A DNA stretch of 64,000 nt from CALUOB01 sp944322305 (GTDB lineage Bacteria; Actinomycetota; Coriobacteriia; Coriobacteriales; Coriobacteriaceae), in NCBI GenBank assembly GCA_963931605.1, contig OZ007031.1:1860001-1924000 (forward strand), read 5' to 3'. This document shows, one piece after another, positions 41,774-51,207 of this stretch; the stretch's first letter is position 1; every line of letters starts with the position of its first letter. Under the pieces are notes generated by a model. That model did not search any database. It had not been told where the DNA came from and saw only the letters and a list, made by a program, of their open reading frames with translations. A program made the translations under genes and the position numbers.

Positions 41774-43033
41774 ATGGATATCCAGAACAGCGCGTTTTCC
41801 CGCCGCAACTTTATCAAGGGTGCCAGCGCCGCAGGCGTGCTCGGCGGTATGAGCGCCGTGCTCGCCGGCTGCAGCAGCGACGACAACGCCAGCGCGGGCA
41901 GCGCAGGCGCCAGCGCGGCCTCCGGCTCCGCGTTCATGATCGGCGGCATCGGACCTTTGACCGGTGACGCCGCCATCTACGGCAAGGCGTGCCAGAACGC
42001 CGCGCAGATCGCCGTCGACGAGATCAACGAGGAGGGCGGCGACGTCCAGTTCGAGCTGAACTTCCAGGACGACGAGAACGATGCCGAGCGCTCGGTGAAC
42101 GCCTACAACAACCTCAAGGACTGGGGCATGCAGATCCTCGTGGGCACCACCACTACCGCCCCCTGCGTTGCCGTCTCCAATGAGACCAACTCCGACAACC
42201 TCTTCCAGCTGACCCCGTCGGCCTCCTCGACCGACGTCATCGGCGGCCAGCCCGACGCTGACGGCAACATCTCGGTTGCCCGCAAGGAGAACGTCTTCCA
42301 GATGTGCTTCACCGACCCCAACCAGGGCACCGCGTCGGCTCAGTACATCTCCGAGCAGCAGCTGGGCACCAAGATCGCCATCATCTACAACAACTCCGAC
42401 GCCTACTCCACGGGCATCTACAACAAGTTCAAGGACGAGGCCGATTCCCTGGGCCTGGAGGTTGTGGCCGAGAGCTCCTTCACCAACGACTCCGCCACGG
42501 ACTTCTCCGTCCAGCTGAACGACGCCAAGAACGCCGACGCCGACCTGGTCTTCCTGCCCATCTACTACACGCCCATCTCGCTCATCCTCACCCAGGCCAA
42601 CCAGATGGGCTATGCGCCCAAGTGGTTCGGCGTCGACGGCATGGACGGCCTGCTGACCGTCGAGGGCTTCGACACCCAGCTCGCCGAGGGCTGCATGCTG
42701 CTGACCCCGTTCGTGGCCAACGCCACTGACGAGGCCACCCAGAGCTTCGTCTCCAAGTACGAGGAGCAGTTCGGCGAGACCCCCAACCAGTTCGCCGCCG
42801 ATGCGTACGACTGCGTCTACGCTATCAAGCAGGCTATCGAGACCGCGGGCCTCACGCCCGACATGGACGCCTCGGAGATCTGCGACGGCCTGGTCGAGAC
42901 CTTCACCTCCGCCGACTTCTCTTACAGTGGCCTCACCACGGCCGGCGAGGCCGCCACGTGGGCGGACACCGGCGAGGTTTCCAAGCAGCCCATGGGCATG
43001 GTTATCCAGAACGGCGAGTACGTCGCCCTGTAA
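41774..43033 (+). CDS. livJ: Branched-chain amino acid ABC transporter substrate-binding lipoprotein
   Basis: 419 aa from ATG 41774. A Tat-type start (SRRNFIKGASAAG) and lipobox LAGC direct an exported lipoprotein. The periplasmic-binding type 1 fold follows: IGGIGPLTGDAAIYGKACQN, QFELNFQDDENDAERSVNAY, GTTTTAPCVAVSNET. It captures Leu/Ile/Val or related ligand for LivHMGF encoded downstream. Confidence 0.92.
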   Translation: MDIQNSAFSRRNFIKGASAAGVLGGMSAVLAGCSSDDNASAGSAGASAASGSAFMIGGIGPLTGDAAIYGKACQNAAQIAVDEINEEGGDVQFELNFQDDENDAERSVNAYNNLKDWGMQILVGTTTTAPCVAVSNETNSDNLFQLTPSASSTDVIGGQPDADGNISVARKENVFQMCFTDPNQGTASAQYISEQQLGTKIAIIYNNSDAYSTGIYNKFKDEADSLGLEVVAESSFTNDSATDFSVQLNDAKNADADLVFLPIYYTPISLILTQANQMGYAPKWFGVDGMDGLLTVEGFDTQLAEGCMLLTPFVANATDEATQSFVSKYEEQFGETPNQFAADAYDCVYAIKQAIETAGLTPDMDASEICDGLVETFTSADFSYSGLTTAGEAATWADTGEVSKQPMGMVIQNGEYVAL

Positions 43034-43064
43034 GGGGACGCGACCGCTTCCGACGATACGTGCG

Positions 43065-43104
43065 GGCGGAGATCACCTTCCGCGAGGTGGTCTCCGCCTT
43101 TCTT
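43065..43104 (+). terminator. Intra-operon hairpin after the binding protein
   Basis: 14-bp stem (43065-43078 with 43085-43098, one T-G pair), 6-nt loop, then TTTCTT. Probably a leaky terminator giving more binding protein than permease, a common arrangement. Confidence 0.75.
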
Positions 43105-43117
43105 GAAAGGAGGGGGC

Positions 43118-43999
43118 ATGGAGATCCTGACGAACCTCATCAACGGCATGAGCCTGGGCAGCGTTTACGCCATCATCGCGCTGGGTTACACCATGGTGTA
43201 CGGCATCGCCAAGATGCTGAACTTCGCACACGGCGACGTCATCATGGTGGGCGCCTACATCTGCTTCTGCGCCATCAGCTACCTGGGGTTGCCGGCCATC
43301 GCGGGCGTGATCCTGTCCGTCGTCGGCTGCACGGTGCTGGGCATCGTGGTGGAGCGCCTGGCGTACAAGCCGCTGCGCGACGCGCCGTCGCTCAACGTGC
43401 TCATCACCGCCATCGGCGTGAGCTACTTTCTGCAGAACGCCGCGCTGCTCATCATGGGCTCCGATCCTAAGTCGTTCTCGTCCATTATCAGTCTGCCGGC
43501 CCTGCGCCTCTTTGACGGTCAGCTGGTGATCAGCGCGACCACGGTGCTCACCATCGTGGCCTGCGTGGTCATCATGGTGGCGCTCACGCTCTTCACCACC
43601 AAGACCAAGATGGGCAAGGCCATGCGCGCCTGCTCAGAGGACCGCGGTGCCGCCACCCTCATGGGTATCAACGTGAACTCCACCATCTCCATGGTGTTCG
43701 CCATCGGCTCAGGCCTGGCCGCCATCGCGGGTGTGCTTTTGTGCTCGGCGTACCCCACGCTCATGCCCACCACGGGCTCCATGCCCGGCATCAAGGCCTT
43801 CACGGCGGCGGTGCTCGGCGGCATCGGCTCCATTCCGGGCGCGGCGCTGGGCGGCGTGCTCCTGGGCATCATCGAGATCTTCGCGCGCGCCTACATCGGC
43901 ACGCAGCTGGCGGATGCCGTGGTGTTCGCGGTGCTTATCGTGATGCTGCTTATCAAGCCGGCCGGTCTTCTCGGCAAGAACGTCAGCGAGAAGGTGTAG
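43118..43999 (+). CDS. livH: Branched-chain amino acid ABC permease LivH
   Basis: 293 aa, ATG 43118 after AAAGGAGGGGG. About eight membrane segments; LNFAHGDVIMVGAY and the C-terminal KAFTAAVLGGIGSIPGAALGG are LivH signatures. One of two permease subunits. Confidence 0.93.
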   Translation: MEILTNLINGMSLGSVYAIIALGYTMVYGIAKMLNFAHGDVIMVGAYICFCAISYLGLPAIAGVILSVVGCTVLGIVVERLAYKPLRDAPSLNVLITAIGVSYFLQNAALLIMGSDPKSFSSIISLPALRLFDGQLVISATTVLTIVACVVIMVALTLFTTKTKMGKAMRACSEDRGAATLMGINVNSTISMVFAIGSGLAAIAGVLLCSAYPTLMPTTGSMPGIKAFTAAVLGGIGSIPGAALGGVLLGIIEIFARAYIGTQLADAVVFAVLIVMLLIKPAGLLGKNVSEKV

Positions 44000-44008
44000 G
44001 TGAGAAGC

Positions 44009-45097
44009 ATGAAGAAACTCAGCAAGACGCTGCGGTCGACGCTTTCGACCTACGCGCTGATCATCATCGCGTTCATCGTGGTTCAGGTGCTCATGGGCGC
44101 CGACTTCATCTCCAACTCGCTGCAGGGCCAGCTCGTGCCCATCTGCGCGTACGTGTGCCTGGCGGTGTCGCTCAACCTGGTGGTGGGCATCTCGGGCGAG
44201 CTCAGCCTGGGTCACGCCGGCTTCATGAGCGTGGGCGCGTTCACGGGCGTCATCGTGGCGGCGTGCCTTGCGCGCGCCGGCGTCGAGGCGGAGCTCGTGC
44301 TGTTCGTGGTATCCGCGGTGGCGGGCGCGCTCGTGGCGGGCATTGTCGGCCTTCTGGTGGGCATCCCGGTCATGCGCCTGCGCGGCGACTATTTGGCCAT
44401 CGTGACCCTTGCCTTCGGCGAGATCATCAAGAACCTGCTCAACAACTTCTATATCGGCGTGGACAACGCGGGTCTGCATTTCTCCATGCAGAACTCCAGC
44501 TCGCTGGGCATGGAGCAGGGCACCATCATCGTCAACGGCCCGCAGGGCGCCGTGGGCATCGATAAGATCTCCACCTTCGTGGGCGGCGTGGTTCTCGTCC
44601 TCATCACGGTCGCCGTGGTCCTGAACCTCATGCACAGCCGTTCCGGCCGCGCCATCATGGCCGTGCGCGACAACCGCATCGCTGCCGAGAGCGTGGGCAT
44701 CAACGTCACCAAGTACCGCCTCATGGCGTTTGCGGTGGCTTCGGCGCTGGCGGGCGCTGCGGGCGTGCTCTACGCCATGAACTACTCAACCATCATTCCG
44801 TCGCAGTTCGACTTCAACACCTCGATCCTCATCCTGGTGTACGTGGTGCTGGGCGGCATGGGCAACATCCGCGGCTCCATCATCGCCGCCGCGTTCCTCA
44901 CGGTGCTGCCCGAGCTGCTGCGCGCCATCAACGACTACCGCATGCTCATCTACGCCGTGGTGCTCATCCTGGTTATGGTGGTGCCCAACCTGAAGGCCTA
45001 CCAGCGCCTGGTTGACATGGTGCGCGTGCGCATCCTCAAGCGCGATGCGGCCGAGCAGGCTCCTGCCGCCGCCGAGGGAGGCGAGGGCCATGAGTAA
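44009..45097 (+). CDS. livM: Branched-chain amino acid ABC permease LivM
   Basis: 362 aa. ATG 44009 preferred; a GTG at 44000 is in frame and abuts the livH stop. Motifs NLVVGISGELSLGHAGFMSV, LRGDYLAIVTLAFGEI and VVLGGMGNIRGSIIAA define LivM. Ends with a charged tail; overlaps livG by 8 nt. Confidence 0.93.
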   Translation: MKKLSKTLRSTLSTYALIIIAFIVVQVLMGADFISNSLQGQLVPICAYVCLAVSLNLVVGISGELSLGHAGFMSVGAFTGVIVAACLARAGVEAELVLFVVSAVAGALVAGIVGLLVGIPVMRLRGDYLAIVTLAFGEIIKNLLNNFYIGVDNAGLHFSMQNSSSLGMEQGTIIVNGPQGAVGIDKISTFVGGVVLVLITVAVVLNLMHSRSGRAIMAVRDNRIAAESVGINVTKYRLMAFAVASALAGAAGVLYAMNYSTIIPSQFDFNTSILILVYVVLGGMGNIRGSIIAAAFLTVLPELLRAINDYRMLIYAVVLILVMVVPNLKAYQRLVDMVRVRILKRDAAEQAPAAAEGGEGHE

Positions 45098-45983
45098 GCT
45101 CACCGATTTCGGCAAGGCGCGCCGCGAGACCACCAAGATGGTTCCCGTGCCGAGCCACTCCATCATGCCCGAGCGCGATCTGGGCCAGGCGCCGGCGCTT
45201 GAATGCTTGCACCTGGGCATCGACTTCGGCGGCCTCAAGGCCGTGGACGACTTCAACATCACCGTGGGCAAGACCGAGATCTGCGGCCTTATCGGCCCCA
45301 ACGGCGCCGGCAAGACCACGGTCTTCAACCTGCTCACCAAGGTGTACCAGCCCACGCGCGGCACCATCATGGTGGACGGCCAGGACACCGCCGGCATGAG
45401 CCCGGCGCGCGTGAACCAGCTGGGCGTGGCGCGTACCTTCCAGAACATCCGCCTGTTCGACACGCTCACCGTCGAGGAGAACGTGCGCATTGGCCTGCAC
45501 AACCAGGTCAAGAGCGGCATGGTGTCGGACATCCTGCGCCTGCCGCGCTTCTGGAAGGCCGAGCGCGACTTCCACGAGAAGGCGCTGTGGTACCTGGACA
45601 TCTTCGACATGGCCAAGTACGCCGACTGGACGGCCGGCTCGCTGCCGTACGGCGCGCAGCGCAGGCTCGAGATCGTGCGCGCGCTGGCAACCGGTCCCAA
45701 GCTGCTGCTCTTGGACGAGCCGGCGGCGGGCATGAACCCGTCCGAGACCGCCGAGCTGATGGAGAACATCGTCAAGATCCGCAACATGTTCAACATCGCC
45801 ATCATGCTCATCGAGCACGACATGAACCTGGTCATGAACATCTGCGAAGGCATCTGCGTGCTGAACTTCGGCAAGATCATCGCCAAGGGCACGCCCGAGG
45901 AGATCCAGCAGAACCCGCAGGTTATCGAAGCGTACCTGGGCGCCGGAGCCCATCAGGGCGAGAAGGGCGGTGAGGCCGCATGA
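45090..45983 (+). CDS. livG: Branched-chain amino acid ABC ATPase LivG
   Basis: 297 aa. About 45-residue N-terminal extension, then Walker A GPNGAGKTT, the LivG-type YGAQRRLEIVRAL signature region and Walker B LLLLDEPAAGMNP. Energises import with LivF. Overlaps livF by 4 nt. Confidence 0.93.
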   Translation: MSKLTDFGKARRETTKMVPVPSHSIMPERDLGQAPALECLHLGIDFGGLKAVDDFNITVGKTEICGLIGPNGAGKTTVFNLLTKVYQPTRGTIMVDGQDTAGMSPARVNQLGVARTFQNIRLFDTLTVEENVRIGLHNQVKSGMVSDILRLPRFWKAERDFHEKALWYLDIFDMAKYADWTAGSLPYGAQRRLEIVRALATGPKLLLLDEPAAGMNPSETAELMENIVKIRNMFNIAIMLIEHDMNLVMNICEGICVLNFGKIIAKGTPEEIQQNPQVIEAYLGAGAHQGEKGGEAA

Positions 45984-46690
45984 GCCTGCTGCACATCGAG
46001 AACCTGAACGTGTCCTACGGCGCGATCCGTGCGGTGAAGGGCATCTCCTTCGACGTCGAGGAGGGCGAGATCGTTACCCTCATCGGCGCCAATGGCGCGG
46101 GCAAGACCACCACGCTGAACACCATCGCGGGCCTGCTCAAGCCCACTGCCTACAGCCAGGTTACCTTTGAGGGCAAGAGCCTGCTGGGGATTCCGGCCCA
46201 CAAGATCGTGGGGCACGGCATTGCGCTTTGCCCCGAGGGGCGTCGCGTGTTCACCGGCATGAGCGTGCAGGACAACCTCGAGATGGGCGCCTTCACGCGC
46301 GATGACGCCGAGGCGGGCGAGACCATCGAGTTCGTCTTCGAGCACTTCCCGCGCCTGAAGGAGCGCCGCAACCAGCTGGCCGGAACGCTTTCCGGCGGCG
46401 AGCAGCAGATGCTCGCCATGGGCCGCGCGCTCATGAGCAAGCCGCGCCTGCTGATGCTGGACGAGCCGTCCATGGGTCTGGCGCCTATCTTGGTGCAGGA
46501 GATCTTCGACATCATCCAGGCGCTGCACGAGCAGGGCACCACGATCTTGCTGGTAGAGCAGAACGCGCAGATGGCGCTTTCCATCGCCGACCGCGCGTAT
46601 GTGCTCGAGACGGGCAAGATCTCTATGGAAGGCCCGGCGCGCGAGCTTTTGGCCGACGACCGCGTGCGCAAGGCGTACCTGGGCGGGTGA
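45980..46690 (+). CDS. livF: Branched-chain amino acid ABC ATPase LivF
   Basis: 236 aa with Walker A GANGAGKTT, signature LSGGEQQMLAMGRAL, Walker B LLMLDEPSMGLAP and the LivF-type start LLHIENLNVSYGAIRAVKG. Last gene of the operon. Confidence 0.94.
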   Translation: MSLLHIENLNVSYGAIRAVKGISFDVEEGEIVTLIGANGAGKTTTLNTIAGLLKPTAYSQVTFEGKSLLGIPAHKIVGHGIALCPEGRRVFTGMSVQDNLEMGAFTRDDAEAGETIEFVFEHFPRLKERRNQLAGTLSGGEQQMLAMGRALMSKPRLLMLDEPSMGLAPILVQEIFDIIQALHEQGTTILLVEQNAQMALSIADRAYVLETGKISMEGPARELLADDRVRKAYLGG

Positions 46691-47223
46691 CGCCCGCGAT
46701 CTTGTGGCGCTGCGAGCCGGCTGCGGCTGGCAGGCGCGGCGCGTTGCGCTGCGAGTCGGTTGCCCGCGATCTTGTCGCCTAGGCGCTCGGTTGGTCGTTG
46801 TTTTGACGTGACCGATGCGGTTGGTCACTCTTATCGCACGTAACTTCCGGAATTTCAGGAATTGCGTGCGGTCTGAGCGGCCAACCGCTTTTCTTGTGTC
46901 GAAAGAGCGTGTAACTGAGTCCTTGCATGCGAGAAGGGCGGGCAACCGCGGTTTGGGCAGCATGTGTCTAATTGAGCGGCAGCGTGGTTACGACGCGAGA
47001 AAGGTTTTGAGCGATAAGGCCGCGAACGCTTGCGTTTTAGGTCATGTTGCGTCGATATGCCAAAACAAGTCGAAAAGTTTAAGCTGCATCTTAAACTTCG
47101 TCCAGTTGCCCTCTAAGTTTGCAATGCATCTTAAACTTGGACTGGCGCCCGCTAACGGCTTCGGTGAGAGGAGCGGGCGAGGCGCTGCTATCATGGGGCC
47201 AGATGGATGTGGGGAGGTGCGCC
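46691..47223. repeat. Intergenic repeat region A upstream of DUF1810 gene
   Basis: 533 nt without a gene. From 46777 to about 46940 it is homologous, same orientation, to 47680-47842 on the other side of the next gene. It contains an imperfect palindrome of about 72 nt with outer arms GCGGTTGG and CCAACCGC, then 30-nt-period degenerate copies (for example GTCGAAAGAGCGTGTAACTG). A short AT-rich stretch near 47040-47130 precedes the gene and repeats ATCTTAAACTT twice. Confidence 0.7.
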
Positions 47224-47685
47224 ATGGGTGGCAACGCGGGTGCGGCTGCATACGATTTGAAGCGGTTTCGGAAGGCGCAGGAGGCAGATTACGACCGCGC
47301 GCTTGCCGAGATGCGTGCCGGCCGCAAGCAAAGCCATTGGATCTGGTATGTGTTTCCCCAGCTACGCGGCCTAGGCCGGAGCTGGATGGCGCAGCATTAC
47401 GCTATCGCTGGCATTGGCGAGGCGCGTGCGTACCTGGCCGATCCGGTGCTGGGCGGACGCCTGCGCGAGATCACGCAGGCGGCGCTTGCCCTGGGTGCTG
47501 CCGACCCGGTGGAGGTCATGGGCGATATCGACGCGGTCAAGCTACGCTCGTGCCTCACGCTGTTCCGCGAGGCAGCCGGGCCGGGGGATGATCGCGTGCT
47601 TTTCCAGGCGCTGCTCGATGCCTGGTACGACGGCGAGCCCGACCGGCTTACGCTGCGCATGCTTGGTCGCGATGGTGTTGCCTAA
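47224..47685 (+). CDS. DUF1810 family protein
   Basis: 153 aa, ATG 47224 after GGGGAGGTGCG. The family core is complete: YDLKRFRKAQEADYDRALAE, GRKQSHWIWYVFPQLRGLG, IAGIGEARAYLADPVLGGRL and DAVKLRSCLTLFREA. Function of the family is not established to my knowledge; it is a small cytosolic alpha-helical protein. Its stop codon lies inside the downstream repeat copy. Confidence 0.88.
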   Translation: MGGNAGAAAYDLKRFRKAQEADYDRALAEMRAGRKQSHWIWYVFPQLRGLGRSWMAQHYAIAGIGEARAYLADPVLGGRLREITQAALALGAADPVEVMGDIDAVKLRSCLTLFREAAGPGDDRVLFQALLDAWYDGEPDRLTLRMLGRDGVA

Positions 47686-48074
47686 GCGTTCGGTTGGTCG
47701 CGCTTCCGACATCTTCCGTACGGTTGGTCGCTCTAACCGCATGTATCTCCTGGAAATCCGGGATTTAGCTGCGATGAAAGTGACTAACCGCTTTTTGCGT
47801 GTCGAAAGGGCGTGTAACCGAAGCCTTGGATGCGACATGCGCGGCCAACCGGAGCTTAGATGCTGTTTGCGCGGGCAACTGTGGGCTCGGCCAAGGTCTT
47901 AGATGCGATAAAGGCGGACAACTGAAGCATAGATGTCGGACGCGCGAGCAACTGAAGGGGCAGCCAGGGCCGTGGGTGACAAGATCACGACCAATCGGCG
48001 CTTGCATAACAGATTCGCGACCAACCGGTGGCGCCGCGCGCCTGCCGCGCGCCTGCGCCCAACGCGCGCCCTGT
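47686..48074. repeat. Intergenic repeat region B downstream of DUF1810 gene
   Basis: Second copy of the repeat (47680-47842), then at least four degenerate tandem units of about 30 nt between 47800 and 47960. They can be aligned as TGYSRNNNGCGNGYAACYGAAGC followed by a variable TTAGA-like end. No gene is visible. Confidence 0.7.
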
Positions 48075-48722
48075 TTACACCTCTTCCACGGGGAAGAACG
48101 CGCGCTTGGCGCGCACGGGGAGCTCTTCGTCGGGGATCTCGATCATCTGCCAGCCGCATACGTTGAGGATGCGCGTGCCGCTTGCGTGGATGCGCTCGCG
48201 CTTGATGCGGCCGTACTGCATGTGGATGTGCCCGTGCAGCATGTAGGTGGGTTTGAGCTGGTCGAGCAGGGTGTTGAAGCACTCGTACCCGCGGTGCGGC
48301 AGGTCGTCCAGGTCGCCGTAGCCGCGTGCGGGCGCGTGCGTCACCAGCAGGTCGATCCCGCCGGCGGCGTGCGCCCAAAGCCCCAGGCGCGCGGCGCGGC
48401 GGAACATCTCGTTTTCGGTGAAGCCGTACATCCGGTCGTTGTAGCGCAGCGACCCGCCCAGCCCTATGATGCGCATGCCCTGGAAGGCGCGCAGCTTGCC
48501 GTCGATGTTGATGCACCCTTCAGGTGCGTGCTGGGCGTAGGCGGTGTCGTGGTTGCCGGGCACGTAGAGCAGCGGCACGTTGGCGAGCGTCACGATGTGC
48601 TCGAGGTAGCGCGCGTCCAGGTCCCCGCACGAGATGATCAGGTCGACGTCGCGCATGCGGTCGCGGTCGTAGTGGTCGAAGAGCCACTTCTCCTCAACGT
48701 CGGCAATAGCCAGGATCTTCAT
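48075..48722 (-). CDS. Calcineurin-like metallophosphoesterase
   Basis: 215 aa. Metal-binding motifs: D in MKILAIADVEEKW, SCGDLDARY, VPGNHDTAY, VTHAPARG and HGHIHMQYG. Resembles the YfcE/ICC-type predicted phosphoesterases. The start codon overlaps the preceding gene's stop region, so the two are co-transcribed leftward. Substrate unknown. Confidence 0.9.
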   Translation of the reverse strand: MKILAIADVEEKWLFDHYDRDRMRDVDLIISCGDLDARYLEHIVTLANVPLLYVPGNHDTAYAQHAPEGCINIDGKLRAFQGMRIIGLGGSLRYNDRMYGFTENEMFRRAARLGLWAHAAGGIDLLVTHAPARGYGDLDDLPHRGYECFNTLLDQLKPTYMLHGHIHMQYGRIKRERIHASGTRILNVCGWQMIEIPDEELPVRAKRAFFPVEEV

Positions 48723-50929
48723 TACATATCCGCCTCCGTTTGTGCGCGCTTGTCGTCCGTATCGGCGTCGTCCTCTTCGTCGTCATCGCAGCACGGCACC
48801 TCGGGGTCGTCCGGCTCCGACGCTTCAACCTGCGCCAAGGCCGAGGCCTCTTCCCGTGCGTGCTCATCGTCGGCCGCAGCCTTGTCCTCGAGCACCTCAA
48901 CCGGCGGGTCTTCCTCCTCAGGCAGGGTTTCGGCCACTTGCTCGGCCGCCAGCAGCGCTGCCGATCCGGTGCTCTTGGCTTCGCTCAGGGCGGCTCGCAC
49001 CTCGGGCGCCAGCGGGATGAGGCCGCTCACATCCACGCGCTCCAAGCTGTCGGCCGAAAGCTCGCGCTGCTTGGGGATGCGCCCTTTCACGTTCTCGTTG
49101 AGCCAGCGCATCTGCACGATCTCCTCGCTGGTGAGGCGCTCGCCGCCCTCGGGGTGCACCGTTCCCCGCTGGCTCACGAGCTTGCCCGCAAAGGGGTGTG
49201 CCCGCCCGGACAGTACCGACTGCCGCATCAGCTCGACAAGCGTGCGCGACCCGTGCGGCACCTCGTCGCTGATCCGCACGTCGAGGATGCCGGCCGACAT
49301 GCCCCACCAGTAGTTGAGCGCCTGCCCGCGCCGCTCGTCGCCCTCCTCGCGCCACGCGTCGTTGCGGATGGAGCGCACGATCAGCTCGTAGTAGCGTCCC
49401 CACTTCCACACAGGTTCGGCCAGGTGCGTAGTGGTGCCGTCCTTTTCCACGCGGTACAGGCCCCAGGCGTAGTCGGGGTGAACGGGATCGGGGTAGTCGC
49501 GTGCCGAGATGACGCGCACGTCGGCCTCGCGCAGCTCGCGGCGCCAGTCGTAGTCTTTAGCCGAGAGCCACTTGAGGTACACGGTGACGTAGGGGTCGAC
49601 CATGGCGGCGCCGATGGCGAAGGCGTTGACCTCGGACACCGTGCCGAACACCGGGTCCTCAGCCACGTAGCCCACGCGGTGGTTCTCGGACATGGCGGCG
49701 GCGAGCATGCCGAGCAAAAACTTCGCCTCGTACAGTCTGCCGCCGAACGTGCGCACGGCGTTGTGCGACAAGCTCACCGAGCAGTTGATGACCGTGAGCT
49801 CAGGGTGCAGGATTGCCGCGCGCAGGGCCTGGTCCATCTGGGTGGGGCTGATGGTGACGATAAGGTTGGCGCCGAACTTGACGCACTCCTCAACTGCCCA
49901 GTCGAACTCGTCGTCGGTCTTGCAGTCGGGGTAGGCAACGGTGGTCACGGTGGCGCCGAGCCGCTGGTCGAGCTTTTGGCGCCCGTCGTCGTGCAGGGCC
50001 GTCCAGCCTGACATGAGCGGGTTGGACTCGTAGATGAAGGCCACGCGGAACGGCTCGGCCCTCATCGCGGTTTTGTACAGGCTCTTGAGCTCGGGCAGGA
50101 TCTTGGGCTTGGTGGGGCTGGGGGCCTCAAGGAAGGCGATGGAGCCCTCGCCCTGGCCCACCACGAACTCGCCCCAAATGTGGTCGACCATCTTGGCCAC
50201 ATCGGAGGGCTTGGCGGTGAGGACGTTTTCCGGCTCGTAGATCTTGAGGTAGGTGAGGAAAGCGTCGCCTATCTCCATGGAGATCTCGTCGCCGCCGTGG
50301 GCGCGGAAGGCCTCGGCGAAGGCGTCGAAGGCGATGCGTAGGTCGCGCACGGTGTCCTCGGGCCAGGGGTTCTCAAGGTTCTGGCCGAACAGCGTCGCCA
50401 GCTTGAGGTAGGAGCCCTCCTCGGCAAACGTGATGCCGTAGATGGGCGCCACCTGGTAAAACCGCGCGAACTCCTGGTAGACGCGCACGGCCTTGCTATC
50501 TGTGGGCAGGGGCATCACGCGGGTGATCTTGGCGGGGATGGTGGGCATGCCGAGATAGCGCATGACCGAGACGCGCTTGTTGCCCTCCTGCACGTAGAAA
50601 TGCTGCATGAACTCGTAGACCACGATGGGGTCGCGTAGACCCTCGGCGCGCTGGGAGTCTATGAGGTCGCTCCACTTGCTCGAGAACTCCGACCCTACCT
50701 CGGCCAGCGGCATGAACTGGCTCGAGAACATGTTTTGGCGGCCGCGCGTTTTGGTGCCGGCGATAAGCGCCATGTCGATCTCGACGGTTCCCACGGGGAT
50801 CTCACCGGCGAAACCGCTGCTTTTGAGAATGTCGTCCAGAGCGGGCGGGTAGGGATAGCGGCCCTGCGTGACGTCGCGCTGAACTTGCTTCTGCCCAAGC
50901 TTTCGTGCCTTGCGGTAATCGTCGATCAT
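48722..50929 (-). CDS. BMP-family binding-protein-like fused to ParB-like N-terminal domain
   Basis: 735 aa from ATG 50929 (GAAGGGCGGGA upstream). Residues 1-150 include DPIVVYEFMQHFYVQEGNKRVSVMRYLG, a ParB/sulfiredoxin-like motif. Residues about 260-560 form a BMP/PnrA-type periplasmic-binding fold (FRVAFIYESNPLMSGW, IVTISPTQMD, VGYVAEDPVFGTV). The C-terminal 70 residues are very acidic. No signal peptide, so it is presumably cytoplasmic, unlike transport lipoproteins of the BMP family. Possibly a nucleoside-sensing protein. Confidence 0.75.
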   Translation of the reverse strand: MIDDYRKARKLGQKQVQRDVTQGRYPYPPALDDILKSSGFAGEIPVGTVEIDMALIAGTKTRGRQNMFSSQFMPLAEVGSEFSSKWSDLIDSQRAEGLRDPIVVYEFMQHFYVQEGNKRVSVMRYLGMPTIPAKITRVMPLPTDSKAVRVYQEFARFYQVAPIYGITFAEEGSYLKLATLFGQNLENPWPEDTVRDLRIAFDAFAEAFRAHGGDEISMEIGDAFLTYLKIYEPENVLTAKPSDVAKMVDHIWGEFVVGQGEGSIAFLEAPSPTKPKILPELKSLYKTAMRAEPFRVAFIYESNPLMSGWTALHDDGRQKLDQRLGATVTTVAYPDCKTDDEFDWAVEECVKFGANLIVTISPTQMDQALRAAILHPELTVINCSVSLSHNAVRTFGGRLYEAKFLLGMLAAAMSENHRVGYVAEDPVFGTVSEVNAFAIGAAMVDPYVTVYLKWLSAKDYDWRRELREADVRVISARDYPDPVHPDYAWGLYRVEKDGTTTHLAEPVWKWGRYYELIVRSIRNDAWREEGDERRGQALNYWWGMSAGILDVRISDEVPHGSRTLVELMRQSVLSGRAHPFAGKLVSQRGTVHPEGGERLTSEEIVQMRWLNENVKGRIPKQRELSADSLERVDVSGLIPLAPEVRAALSEAKSTGSAALLAAEQVAETLPEEEDPPVEVLEDKAAADDEHAREEASALAQVEASEPDDPEVPCCDDDEEDDADTDDKRAQTEADM

Positions 50930-51207
50930 GCTGTCCCGCCCTTCACGTGCGTGCTTTTTTGGGTGCTGACACCTATGGTAACGTGCGGAAACGCTGGCGG
51001 GCGAGAAATGCGGGGCATTGGTAGCGCATTGGCATATCGGGCACGCGTGGCGTGGCGCATCACGCATGGTCGCGCGGCGGCGCGGCGGGGCTGGGCGAGA
51101 AGCGCGGGCGCTGCGCCGTGTGGGCGCGCCGGGGCGCGGCGGCCTTGGTGGCCGGCGCGCGCGTGCGACCCCGTCTCCGGCAACGCGATTCTCGCCCGCC
51201 GGGGACG
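50930..51207. other. Intergenic, no gene seen
   Basis: 278 nt of GC-rich sequence between two leftward genes. It must contain the promoter of the BMP-like gene near 50960-51000; no consensus found. Confidence 0.4.
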
